Of a DNA stretch of 8,140 nucleotides, positions 1-6,597 are shown piece after piece; the stretch's first letter is position 1, and each line of letters starts with the position of its first letter. Source of the DNA: WRIS01 sp050945135 (lineage in GTDB: Bacteria > Actinomycetota > Coriobacteriia > Coriobacteriales > Eggerthellaceae); contig JBMNSJ010000062.1 of assembly GCA_050945135.1 (NCBI GenBank), positions 1-8,140 on the forward strand. The letters are read 5' to 3'. Both the position numbers and the translations under genes were made by a program. A model generated the notes under the pieces. That model was given only the letters and a program-made list of their open reading frames with translations, did not search any database and was not told the DNA's origin.

Positions 1-7
1 GCGCCAT
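1..7 (-). CDS. Start of a gene running off the left edge (product not visible)
   Basis: An ATG (minus strand, 7-5) lies 10 bases after the fchA stop codon and is preceded by a good Shine-Dalgarno sequence (GAGAGGA, 18-12), five bases or so from the ATG. Only Met-Ala and one further base are inside the window, so the product cannot be read. Known gene clusters often place folD (methylene-THF dehydrogenase/cyclohydrolase) or another folate C1 gene next to fchA and fhs. That identity is pure inference from context. The tight spacing suggests co-transcription and perhaps translational coupling with fchA. Confidence 0.5.
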
Positions 8-17
8 TGTTTCCTCT

Positions 18-632
18 CTAACGGATGGTATTCATTACGGAATCAAACAGACGATCGGCCATCTTTTCTGCCGCGCCAATTAAGGACTCCGCTTCATTTT
101 CGTATTTTTGCGCTCTATCAGTATCGGTCATCGAAGAGGTGTTGATGAAAACATTAAGGCTTGCACCCTGAACAGCCGCTTTTGCAAATACTGCCGCAAC
201 TCCAGCATCAGAGATTGCCAAACGACTACCATGTTCGGCAAGAAAATCGATTTGCTCAAGCACCGCCATGATGACACGCATGATTTCTAGGGGAACCTCA
301 CAGGCGTCGATTAGTGCTTCTTGCATCGCACGATCTTTTGCAGCAGAAGCTTCTGCTGTATCGCTTGGCATGCTATAACATGCAGCCAGGGGGGCGAAAG
401 CACGCGCGTCTGCCTCAATCAACTCGATGAGCTGATTGGTTACATCATCAAGTTTCTCCAGACAAACGTACATTTCTGCTTCTACATGTGCGTAGGCTTT
501 CTTTCCAACGGTCAGATTTGCGACCATAGAACCCAAGGCCGCCGCCAAGGCGCCCGCATACGCGCTAGCGCCGCCTCCACCTGGAGTCGGCTGTTTGCTT
601 GCCAAAGCATCGATGAAAGCTCTGTCAGTCAT
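18..632 (-). CDS. fchA: Methenyl-tetrahydrofolate cyclohydrolase / cyclodeaminase-family protein
   Basis: A 204-residue protein of the formiminotransferase-cyclodeaminase C-terminal (FTCD_C) family. The diagnostic glycine-rich stretch PTPGGGGASAYAGALAAALG occurs at residues 15-34, followed by the helical pattern usual for the family. The formiminotransferase half is absent, so this is the stand-alone form. In clostridia and acetogens this form is FchA, which interconverts 5,10-methenyl-THF and 10-formyl-THF in the cytoplasm. The ATG at 632 is chosen because GGAAGAGGAT lies just upstream at normal spacing. The gene lies downstream of fhs, which makes the 10-formyl-THF substrate, and directly upstream of another gene start at the window edge. 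A terminator between fhs and fchA means fchA probably has its own promoter or depends on read-through. A histidine-degradation cyclodeaminase is a weaker alternative, since no hut gene is visible. Confidence 0.88.
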   Translation of the reverse strand: MTDRAFIDALASKQPTPGGGGASAYAGALAAALGSMVANLTVGKKAYAHVEAEMYVCLEKLDDVTNQLIELIEADARAFAPLAACYSMPSDTAEASAAKDRAMQEALIDACEVPLEIMRVIMAVLEQIDFLAEHGSRLAISDAGVAAVFAKAAVQGASLNVFINTSSMTDTDRAQKYENEAESLIGAAEKMADRLFDSVMNTIR

Positions 633-683
633 TACTATCCTCTTCCATCTTCAATTAATCGATGAAATCTCATAGTATCCGAT

Positions 684-705
684 TTCTGCAGGTTTTCCTA
701 CAGAA
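684..705. promoter_or_regulatory. Strong hairpin/dyad in the fchA leader
   Basis: TTCTGCAGG (684-692) and CCTACAGAA (697-705) form a 9-base-pair stem with one G-T pair around a four-base loop. Neither strand has a T-run after it, so it is not an intrinsic terminator. It lies about 50 bases upstream of the fchA start and just upstream (minus strand) of a GATACTAT stretch that could hold a weak -10 element. It could be a protein-binding dyad or a leader RNA structure; the sequence does not decide which. Confidence 0.4.
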
Positions 706-828
706 TCACCGCCTCTTCGTGAATTGCATATCGAAGCCCTCTCTTGCCTAGCGCGAAGGCAAAAAGCTGTGTCCTGGCGGTGCTGGTTGTGGTGCCGGCT
801 GTAGCTTTGCCCGCGATGCTGCATTTCA

Positions 829-870
829 CAAAAAAAGGATGTGCTCACGAGCTCGAAACTCGCGGGCACA
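829..870 (-). terminator. Intrinsic terminator of fhs
   Basis: On the minus strand, downstream of the fhs stop codon, the arms 870-859 and 851-840 pair over 12 positions (TGTGCCCGCGAG with CTCGTGAGCACA, one wobble and one mismatch) around a seven-base loop. After two C residues there is a run of seven T residues (836-830). This is a standard rho-independent terminator and separates fhs from fchA. The remaining interval to fchA (633-828) shows only the hairpin at 684-705 and no convincing gene. Confidence 0.85.
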
Positions 871-906
871 CCCAATCAATCGCAAATCAGCTACAACAAG
901 CCACGT

Positions 907-2574
907 CTAAAACAATCCGGAAATCTTTCCACTCGCATCAACATCAATACGACAAGCGGCAGGTGATTTTGGAAGTCCTGGCATCGTCATGATATCTCCG
1001 GTAAGAACAACAAGGAATCCTGCCCCCGCTGAGACCTTAACATTACGCACAGCAATCCGGAAACCACGTGGAGCGCCAAGCTTTTTGGGGTCATCAGAGA
1101 AGCTATACTGAGTTTTCGCAATGCAGATGGGCAGATTCTTAAAGCCAAGCTCTTCAAGTTGCTTGATCTGAGCGAGCGCGGCTGCATCGAAATCGACCCC
1201 ATCGGCATGATAGATGCGCGTAGCAACTGCCTCAATCTTCTCGGCAATACTTGCATCATCGGCATAACTCAGTTGAAAATCACTCGGTTCTTCGCAGAGA
1301 CGCACGACTTCTTCGGCTAAAGCAATACCGCCTTCGCCACCTTTTGCCCACACCTCTGATAAAGCAACATTAACTCCCAGCGCCTTACACTTCTCTTCTA
1401 CAAGCGCAAGCTCTGCCTCGGTATCAGTTGGAAAGCGGTTGATAGCAACTACTACCGGAAGCTTGTAAACTTGCGTGATGTTTTCAACATGCTGGATTAA
1501 ATTGGGCAGACCTGCCTCTAAGGCATCGAGATTTTCTTCGCCTAGCTGCGACACAGCAACCCCACCATGATTCTTTAATGCACGAACCGTCGCAACAACC
1601 ACCACGGCATCAGGCGAAAGACCCGACAGACGACACTTGATATCGAAAAACTTTTCGGCACCAAGGTCTGCTCCGAACCCAGCTTCGGTAACGCAATAAT
1701 CACCTAAGTTCATAGCCATGCGCGTTGCCATAATCGAATTACATCCATGAGCGATGTTGGCAAAAGGACCACCGTGCACAAACGCAGGTGTTCCTTCGAG
1801 CGTCTGCACTAAGTTTGGCTTAAGCGCGTCTTTTAAAAGTGCCGTCATGGCTCCCTGCGCTTCAAGATCACGAGCACATATTGGCTTATCGTCAGCAGTG
1901 TAACCCACAACGATGCGCCCCAAGCGATCTCTCAAATCGGTGATTGAGCTTGCCAAGCAAAAGATTGCCATAATTTCCGAAGCTACCGTAATATCGAAGC
2001 CATCTTCACGCGGCACACCATGAGCAGTGCCCCCGAGTCCGTTGACGATGTTGCGGAGTTGTCGATCGTTCATATCGACACAACGACGCCAACTGATTTT
2101 GCTAACGTCAAAGCCAAGCTCGTTTCCTTGCTTGATGTGGTTATCAATCAGGGCAGCTAGGAGGTTGTTTGCAGCACCGATGGCGTGAAAATCACCCGTG
2201 AAATGCAAGTTGATATCTTCCATAGGAACCACCTGCGCATAGCCCCCGCCTGCAGCGCCGCCTTTAACGCCAAAAACCGGACCAAGACTCGGCTCGCGCA
2301 GAGCAACAATAACGTTTTTCTGCAGTCGAGAGAGTGCATCTGATAAACCAACTGTTGTGGTGGTTTTTCCTTCTCCGGCCGGCGTTGGATTGATTGCGGT
2401 AACTAAAACTAGTTTACCATCAGGCTTTTTCTCGTTTTCTAGAAGATTGAAATCAACTTTGGCCTTGTAGCTTCCATACACTTCAAGGTATTCCTCTGAA
2501 ACCCCTGCCTTTTTCGCTATCTCATTAATATGGTTGGGCTTTGTTGCTTGGGCAATTTCAATGTCGGACAACAC
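907..2574 (-). CDS. fhs: Formate-tetrahydrofolate ligase (10-formyl-THF synthetase)
   Basis: A 555-residue protein, the usual length for bacterial Fhs. It catalyses ATP-dependent ligation of formate to THF, giving 10-formyl-THF for purine and fMet synthesis or, in acetogens, entry of formate into the methyl branch. Visible signatures include the nucleotide-binding loop TPAGEGKTTT at residues 64-73. The conserved block REPSLGPVFGVKGGAAGGGY (93-112) follows, then NLHFTGDFHAIGAANN (122-137). The C-terminal GDIMTMPGLPKSPAA is also present. No segment is missing. The start is a GTG at 2574 preceded by GAGG about nine bases upstream; a TTG directly after it is a possible alternative. A promoter with a palindromic spacer is predicted at 2654-2682, and an intrinsic terminator follows the gene. 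It partners with fchA downstream. Confidence 0.97.
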   Translation of the reverse strand: MLSDIEIAQATKPNHINEIAKKAGVSEEYLEVYGSYKAKVDFNLLENEKKPDGKLVLVTAINPTPAGEGKTTTTVGLSDALSRLQKNVIVALREPSLGPVFGVKGGAAGGGYAQVVPMEDINLHFTGDFHAIGAANNLLAALIDNHIKQGNELGFDVSKISWRRCVDMNDRQLRNIVNGLGGTAHGVPREDGFDITVASEIMAIFCLASSITDLRDRLGRIVVGYTADDKPICARDLEAQGAMTALLKDALKPNLVQTLEGTPAFVHGGPFANIAHGCNSIMATRMAMNLGDYCVTEAGFGADLGAEKFFDIKCRLSGLSPDAVVVVATVRALKNHGGVAVSQLGEENLDALEAGLPNLIQHVENITQVYKLPVVVAINRFPTDTEAELALVEEKCKALGVNVALSEVWAKGGEGGIALAEEVVRLCEEPSDFQLSYADDASIAEKIEAVATRIYHADGVDFDAAALAQIKQLEELGFKNLPICIAKTQYSFSDDPKKLGAPRGFRIAVRNVKVSAGAGFLVVLTGDIMTMPGLPKSPAACRIDVDASGKISGLF

Positions 2575-2653
2575 TTCGGGCCCTCACTTTCTCTCTCGTC
2601 TGGATTAATTTTGATGAAAATGATTTGAACTCACGCCTTATTCTACTGATAAG

Positions 2654-2682
2654 AGAATAGGAGGGAATTGCAATTCTATCAA
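2654..2682 (-). promoter_or_regulatory. Predicted fhs promoter with a palindromic spacer
   Basis: On the minus strand, TTGATA (2682-2677) and TATTCT (2659-2654) are separated by exactly 17 bases and match the -35 and -10 consensus at four or five positions each. Transcription would begin near 2647, giving a leader of about 70 bases before the fhs GTG. The spacer contains the perfect 12-base palindrome GAATTGCAATTC (2665-2676), a good position for an operator that blocks polymerase. No regulator family was identified from the palindrome. Confidence 0.5.
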
Positions 2683-2885
2683 GGGTTGTTTCATCGGGCT
2701 TGCGGCACAAAATCAAACTAAATCCGGCAAGGTATTCCTCACTACATTGCTTGGGGGTCTTTGCTTTACTACAAAGTGCAACTTTCCTTGCTTCCCTCAT
2801 GCTCGAAAGCAATGCCGCACAGCACTTATCTTGCTAGAGCTGAGAAGTTAAATCTTTGATGTTGCCCAAGATTGAGCGTTCGGTT
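2683..2885. other. coaX-fhs intergenic stretch without a supported gene
   Basis: Together with the promoter and fhs leader this forms a 311-base gap. No T-run terminator for coaX is evident. Two pairings are visible on the minus strand. One is a local hairpin, TTGCTTTC with GGAAGCAA, around a nine-base loop (about 2787-2812). The other is a longer-range 7-base match, TGCGGCA at 2701-2707 with TGCCGCA at 2813-2819. No ZTP, THF or other folate-related riboswitch consensus was recognised. Confidence 0.4.
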
Positions 2886-3656
2886 TTATTTTGGTCTGCT
2901 CGCATAAATAAGGCGAAGACCCTCTAGCGTGAGCTCAGTGTTGACCTCAGTGATTGAACGTGAGCTTGATGCCACCGCCAGCGCAAGCCCTCCCGTGCCA
3001 ATAACAGGTGCGTCATAGCCAAGTTGCTCAAAGATGCGTCTTACCAGACCATCAACGCGTTCAGCTTCTCCGTAGACAATTCCGGCTTGCACCGCCTCGC
3101 TTGTATTTTGCCCGATGGCAGTGTGCGGATCAACGAGTTCGATATCCCCTAAACGGGCTGCATGCGAAAAGAGCGCTGCTGCCGATGTCTCAACACCGGG
3201 AGCAATTACGCCACCGACAAAGATGCCATCCTTGTCAATGATTTCGATATTGGTTGCCGTTCCAAAATCAACCACCACAACCGGCGCTCCATATAAGGCA
3301 ACCGCTGCGACTGCATCCGCTACGCGGTCTGCACCGATTTCGTCGGGATTTGCATAGTTTGTTTCGAAAACATGTTCTGCACTTCTTGCCGAAACCACTA
3401 GTGCCTTTTTGTCGAACATACGCTTAGACACACCCATCCAAGATGCAGTTAGGCGTGGCACTACCGAAGCCAGCGCAAGTCCACGGATGTTTTTTACCGA
3501 CACCTCATCGTCTTTGAGGAGACTGGAAAGCTTAATACGCAGCTCATCAGTCGTATCATATTTGTTCGTAACAATACGCCAGGTAAAACGAAGTTCTTCG
3601 CCTTCGTAGAGACCTAAGACGGTTTGAGTGTTTCCCACATCAACTGCAAGTAACAT
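2886..3656 (-). CDS. coaX: Type III pantothenate kinase
   Basis: A 256-residue member of the CoaX (Baf-like) family in the ASKHA fold. It phosphorylates pantothenate in the first step of CoA synthesis; family members need a monovalent cation and resist CoA feedback. Visible motifs are the N-terminal phosphate loop DVGNTQ (residues 6-11), YANPDEIGADR (101-111) with Asp110 as the likely catalytic base, and DFGTAT (130-135). GGVIAPG (148-154) and a C-terminal GTGGLA complete the set. The ATG at 3656 is chosen because family members begin right at MLLAVDVGNT. A TTG eight codons upstream is open in frame but unsupported. GAGGGG lies about 12 bases upstream of the ATG, slightly far for a Shine-Dalgarno sequence. 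It is transcribed divergently from the response regulator. Confidence 0.95.
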   Translation of the reverse strand: MLLAVDVGNTQTVLGLYEGEELRFTWRIVTNKYDTTDELRIKLSSLLKDDEVSVKNIRGLALASVVPRLTASWMGVSKRMFDKKALVVSARSAEHVFETNYANPDEIGADRVADAVAAVALYGAPVVVVDFGTATNIEIIDKDGIFVGGVIAPGVETSAAALFSHAARLGDIELVDPHTAIGQNTSEAVQAGIVYGEAERVDGLVRRIFEQLGYDAPVIGTGGLALAVASSSRSITEVNTELTLEGLRLIYASRPK

Positions 3657-3699
3657 ATTTTTGACAATCCCCTCAATCAAAATTCGCTCATAGCTATAG

Positions 3700-3712
3700 T
3701 GCTATTATAACA
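3700..3712. promoter_or_regulatory. Overlapping divergent extended -10 promoters (coaX / response regulator)
   Basis: On the plus strand TGCTATTAT (3700-3708) and on the minus strand TGTTATAAT (3712-3704) are both extended -10 elements (TGn followed by a -10 hexamer). They share bases 3704-3708. Start sites would be near 3715 for the response regulator and 3697 for coaX, giving leaders of about 44 and 40 bases. Neither strand shows a good -35 hexamer at 17 bases, as is common for extended -10 promoters. The overlap implies that polymerase can occupy only one direction at a time. Confidence 0.55.
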
Positions 3713-3758
3713 ATGTCGTAACCATTCCCCCACGAAAGACCGAACAGAAAGGTCGACC

Positions 3759-4454
3759 ATGAACGAAAACCCAAGCCGAATCCTTGTTGTTGATGATGAA
3801 CCTTCCATCACAGAATTTGTTAGCTACGCTCTGAAAAAAGAAGGATTCCAAACTGATGTGGTCGACAACGGCGAAGATGCCTACGCACTTGCAATGAAGA
3901 ACCCTTACGACCTGTTCGTACTTGATATTATGCTTCCCGGAATGGATGGGTACGAACTTTGCAGACGTTTGCGTGCAAAAACTTCGGTGCCTGTACTGTT
4001 TCTTTCTGCCCGCGATACCGAGCTTGATAAGGTAGTCGGTCTCGAGATTGGCGGCGACGATTACCTCGCAAAACCCTTTGGCGTACGTGAACTTATCGCC
4101 CGCGTCCGTGCACTTTTACGACGTGGCTCTGGCGGCGATTTACCTGGCGCCAATCACGCAATCACAGCAAGCGGCATCACACTCGACGAAGACGCACATA
4201 CTGCTTCAGGCGAAAAGGGCGATATCGATTTGACGCCGCGTGAATTTGAGCTGCTCGCAAGCTTAATGAAAAATGCCGGTAAAGTGGTATCTCGCGAAGA
4301 TTTATTACGCGATGCCTGGGGGTGGGAGTATCTTACAGAAACCAAAACTGTTGATACCCACATCAAACGACTTCGCGACAAAATTGAAGCCGCTGGATAC
4401 GATCCTTCTCTTGTCGAAACGGTGCGAGGCTACGGATATCGATTTAAACAGTAA
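3759..4454 (+). CDS. OmpR/PhoB-family response regulator
   Basis: A 231-residue two-domain DNA-binding regulator. The receiver domain (about 6-122) has the acidic pair Asp12-Asp13, phospho-acceptor Asp56 in the sequence LFVLDIMLPGMDGYEL, Ser83 and Lys105 in AKPF. The C-terminal winged-helix domain (about 138-231) has LTPREFELLASL, the recognition-helix region KTVDTHIKRLRDKIE and the closing VRGYGYRFK typical of the family. AGAAAGG lies about eight bases before the ATG at 3759. The cognate kinase begins 31 bases downstream. Target genes cannot be told from the sequence. The regulator probably acts after phosphorylation by this kinase, possibly on its own promoter and on the nitroreductase-like gene. 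Confidence 0.95.
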   Translation: MNENPSRILVVDDEPSITEFVSYALKKEGFQTDVVDNGEDAYALAMKNPYDLFVLDIMLPGMDGYELCRRLRAKTSVPVLFLSARDTELDKVVGLEIGGDDYLAKPFGVRELIARVRALLRRGSGGDLPGANHAITASGITLDEDAHTASGEKGDIDLTPREFELLASLMKNAGKVVSREDLLRDAWGWEYLTETKTVDTHIKRLRDKIEAAGYDPSLVETVRGYGYRFKQ

Positions 4455-4485
4455 ATCTGTTTCTTCCTTCGACAGGAACTAATCC

Positions 4486-5514
4486 ATTAAGAGGATTCAG
4501 ACATATTTTTCACTCCTTACAACGCTATTGATGCTGCTTACGGGCATCGTAACTACCATCATCTGCGTTCTTGCATTTGGGCTTACTCCCCTTGCTTTCC
4601 TAATTCTCATACCTTCAGCGCTGATAGTGTTTGTCCTGAGTCTTATCATCGGGCACTTTCTTTCCGAACCTCTTCGTGTGTTAGACCAAACACTTCGCAC
4701 CTTCATCAAAAATGGTCAAAAGGTAGGCTTTAGGGCGCGGGGGCAATTATATGAAGCAGATCAACTCGCCGATTGTGTTGAAGAATTAATCGACATCACC
4801 AAAAAGCAAAAAGAGAATCTTGCACTCAAGGAAAAACGGCAGACGGATTTCATCAGCGACATTGCCCACGAGCTGCGTACACCCCTCACAGCGATTCATG
4901 GAACTGCAGAAATGCTGCTTGACCCTGATCTTCCCCCCGAGCTTCGAGAAAAATTCTGCACAACCATCATCGACGAAAGCGAAAGACTTGGGCGCTTGTC
5001 CAACGATTTACTAACTCTCCAGCACCTTGAAGGCATGACTATGCCGATGGAGCTCCAACGTGTAAATCTTTTTAATCTGAGCCGTGAAGTAATAGACTCG
5101 CTTAGCCCGCTTCTTACAAAATTAGATATCAATATTCATCTTATTGGCGAATCGCCTGACGTACTTGGCGATCCCGATCGTCTGAAGCAAGTCGTCTCAA
5201 ATCTTGTAGAGAATGCAAGCCGCTTTGTTGAGCCTGGCGGGAACATCACCATCGAGCTTTTCGGCATGAACGACAATTCGATTTTGGCGGTGAAAGACGA
5301 TGGTACTGGCTTTGGGGATATAGACCCCAAACTTCTTTTTGATCGCTTCTATCGTGCAGACACCTCACGCAGCCGCGAAACTGGCGGCTCTGGCTTAGGT
5401 CTGTCAATTGTAAAATCCATCGTCGAATCCCATGATGGAAGCGTTGAGGCGTTCAACTTGCCTGACGGAGGTGCCTGCTTCATCATCGCTATTCCCTCGA
5501 TTGCGGGAAGCTAA
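4486..5514 (+). CDS. Membrane sensor histidine kinase, probable ATT start
   Basis: A 342-residue kinase if started at ATT 4486. AGGA at 4474-4477 is eight bases upstream, and the start codon is followed by Lys-Arg and a complete membrane helix (about residues 7-32). The only ATG/GTG/TTG starts that keep the first helix at all, TTG 4528 and ATG 4531, lack a Shine-Dalgarno sequence and cut into that helix. A second helix spans about 35-57, leaving almost no external loop, as in intramembrane-sensing kinases. A HAMP-like linker and coiled region follow. The H-box is FISDIAHELRTPL (phospho-acceptor His128), the N-box is NLVENASRF (Asn239), and the G-boxes are DDGTGFG and GGSGLGLSIV. The signal sensed is unknown. 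The partner is the regulator 31 bases upstream. Confidence 0.9.
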   Translation: MKRIQTYFSLLTTLLMLLTGIVTTIICVLAFGLTPLAFLILIPSALIVFVLSLIIGHFLSEPLRVLDQTLRTFIKNGQKVGFRARGQLYEADQLADCVEELIDITKKQKENLALKEKRQTDFISDIAHELRTPLTAIHGTAEMLLDPDLPPELREKFCTTIIDESERLGRLSNDLLTLQHLEGMTMPMELQRVNLFNLSREVIDSLSPLLTKLDINIHLIGESPDVLGDPDRLKQVVSNLVENASRFVEPGGNITIELFGMNDNSILAVKDDGTGFGDIDPKLLFDRFYRADTSRSRETGGSGLGLSIVKSIVESHDGSVEAFNLPDGGACFIIAIPSIAGS

Positions 5515-5526
5515 AAGCAGTTGACG

Positions 5527-5542
5527 CTGTCTAGCAAGACAG
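5527..5542. promoter_or_regulatory. Inverted repeat before the nitroreductase-like gene
   Basis: CTGTCT and AGACAG form a perfect 6-base-pair dyad around AGCA, starting just after a TTGACG that resembles a -35 hexamer (5521-5526). No good -10 lies at the right spacing and no T-run follows. An operator, or an mRNA hairpin between the kinase and the next gene, is more likely than a terminator. Confidence 0.3.
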
Positions 5543-5579
5543 AAGGCCTACAAAGATACTTCCGAGAGAAGGACAGCAT

Positions 5580-6290
5580 ATGAGTTTATACGATGCAATA
5601 TCACAACGAAAATCCTGCCGACGCTACGACATGAATACTCTTGACCAAGAATTCTTTTTCAAGATTGAAGAAGCCATCCAGAGTTTTGACAAGCTCGATG
5701 CCAGCCCTACCCTTGAGCACCGTTTTACACGAAAAGTAAAAGGCCACTTCAAGGTAGACGCGCCACACTACTTAATTGTCAGCGGGCAAGGAAAACCTGG
5801 AGAATCTGAAAACGCAGGATTTCTCTTTCAGCAGCTGATGCTGTGGTTCGATACGCAGGGAATTGGCAGTGTTTGGTTGGGGTCTTCAAAGGACACCGAA
5901 GTTGCAGACACTAAGCAAGACATCATCACTATGGCATTCGGCAAGCCAGCAGAACCTCTTCATCGAACGATAGACCAATTCAAACGCGAGCCCATCGATT
6001 CCATCACGAATGCACCAGACGATATATGCATACAAGCTGCTCACCTAGCTCCATCCGGGATGAACACCCAGCCCTGGTATTTCCAGAAGAAAGATGAGCA
6101 TATTCTGCTGTATGAAAAGAAATTAAAGCCGCCGGTATCACTTGCATATAAGCTCTCTGACATCGATATGGGAATCGGACTATGTCATTACGACTTGGCT
6201 TGCAAAGAAACTAACAAGCCGTTTCAATTCTTGCGGCAGACAAAGCTTCCCGAGAAAGCCGGCTATAAGCCTTTTGGCATTATTGGCTGA
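5580..6290 (+). CDS. Nitroreductase-like flavoprotein (TM1586-type)
   Basis: A 236-residue protein of the nitroreductase superfamily, most like the TM1586-type putative nitroreductases. The N-terminal MSLYDAISQRKSCRRYD has the family's basic FMN-phosphate-binding pattern. AGFLFQQLMLWFDTQGIGSV (79-98) and AAHLAPSGMNTQPWYF (153-168) match conserved family blocks, and DIDMGIGLCHYDLA is near residues 194-207. Family members bind FMN and reduce varied substrates with NAD(P)H; the substrate here cannot be predicted. GAGAAGGA lies about seven bases before the ATG. The gene follows the histidine kinase by 65 bases on the same strand, so it may be the third gene of that unit or a target of the system. 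No convincing terminator follows: TTTTT at 6296-6300 comes after only a weak stem. Confidence 0.85.
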   Translation: MSLYDAISQRKSCRRYDMNTLDQEFFFKIEEAIQSFDKLDASPTLEHRFTRKVKGHFKVDAPHYLIVSGQGKPGESENAGFLFQQLMLWFDTQGIGSVWLGSSKDTEVADTKQDIITMAFGKPAEPLHRTIDQFKREPIDSITNAPDDICIQAAHLAPSGMNTQPWYFQKKDEHILLYEKKLKPPVSLAYKLSDIDMGIGLCHYDLACKETNKPFQFLRQTKLPEKAGYKPFGIIG

Positions 6291-6415
6291 GGGTGTTTTT
6301 ATCTTCCCGAAGAAACCGTGGGTGTGAGTCACCTAACGAGACGCAACGGCTGCATGAGATTCTGGCATAATGCCGCTTCAGATACGAGATTTCTCTAATT
6401 TGTTAGAACAGAAAA

Positions 6416-6444
6416 CAGGTCGGGAGTTTTCACTACCCGACCTG
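6416..6444 (-). terminator. Intrinsic terminator of tRNA-Thr
   Basis: CAGGTCGGG (6416-6424) and CCCGACCTG (6436-6444) pair perfectly over nine bases around an 11-base loop. On the minus strand the stem is followed directly by TTTT, then CTGTTCT. It begins nine bases beyond the tRNA 3' end. On the plus strand the following bases (CTAATTTAT) are a poorer T-tract, so weak bidirectional action is possible. The stretch 6291-6415 otherwise holds only a short palindrome, GGCATAATGCC (6364-6374). Confidence 0.85.
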
Positions 6445-6452
6445 CTAATTTA

Positions 6453-6529
6453 TGGAGCCAACGACCGGATTCGAACCGGTGACCTGCTCATTACGAGTGA
6501 GCTGCTCTACCAGCTGAGCCACGTTGGCT
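6453..6529 (-). tRNA. tRNA-Thr, anticodon CGT
   Basis: A complete cloverleaf on the minus strand. The acceptor stem is AGCCAAC with GTTGGCT, the D arm contains GGCTCAGCTGGTAGAGC, and the anticodon stem GCTCA/TGAGC encloses loop CTCGTAA. This gives anticodon CGT, which reads threonine codon ACG. The T arm has TTCGAAT within ACCGG/CCGGT. The 3' CCA is encoded (6455-6453). It lies between a tRNA-type promoter and a strong terminator. Confidence 0.97.
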
Positions 6530-6557
6530 TGGCTGCGCCTTATCAAGCGCGAAAAGA

Positions 6558-6586
6558 AGTATAGCGGAAGGCGCACATCCCCGCAA
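6558..6586 (-). promoter_or_regulatory. tRNA-Thr promoter
   Basis: On the minus strand, TTGCGG (6586-6581) and TATACT (6563-6558) are separated by 17 bases. Transcription would start near 6551, about 22 bases before the mature tRNA 5' end. The promoter lies just after the phosphatase stop codon. No terminator separates the two genes, so read-through from the phosphatase is also possible. Confidence 0.6.
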
Positions 6587-6597
6587 ACGAGAAGATT

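Noticed and set aside
698..829. Small minus-strand frame of 43 residues starting at a GTG just after the fhs terminator
   Set aside because: The amino-acid pattern looks fairly protein-like, but the GTG abuts the terminator T-run, has no Shine-Dalgarno sequence, and the frame ends inside the 684-705 hairpin.
752..829. Plus-strand cysteine/glycine-rich reading CPGGAGCGAGCS resembling an iron-sulfur or peptide-precursor motif
   Set aside because: The frame has no start codon after the upstream TAG and runs into the fhs terminator; the pattern comes from a short GGTGCTGGTTGT-like repeat.
2558..2812. Minus-strand frame filling the coaX-fhs gap (80 residues from an ATG at 2800)
   Set aside because: No ribosome binding site, many AGG/AGA arginine codons unlike the real genes here, overlap with the fhs start and with its predicted promoter, and no recognisable domain.
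6370..6564. Plus-strand 64-residue open frame containing GANDRIRTGDLLITSE
   Set aside because: This is the well-known false translation of a tRNA gene read on the opposite strand; it covers tRNA-Thr.
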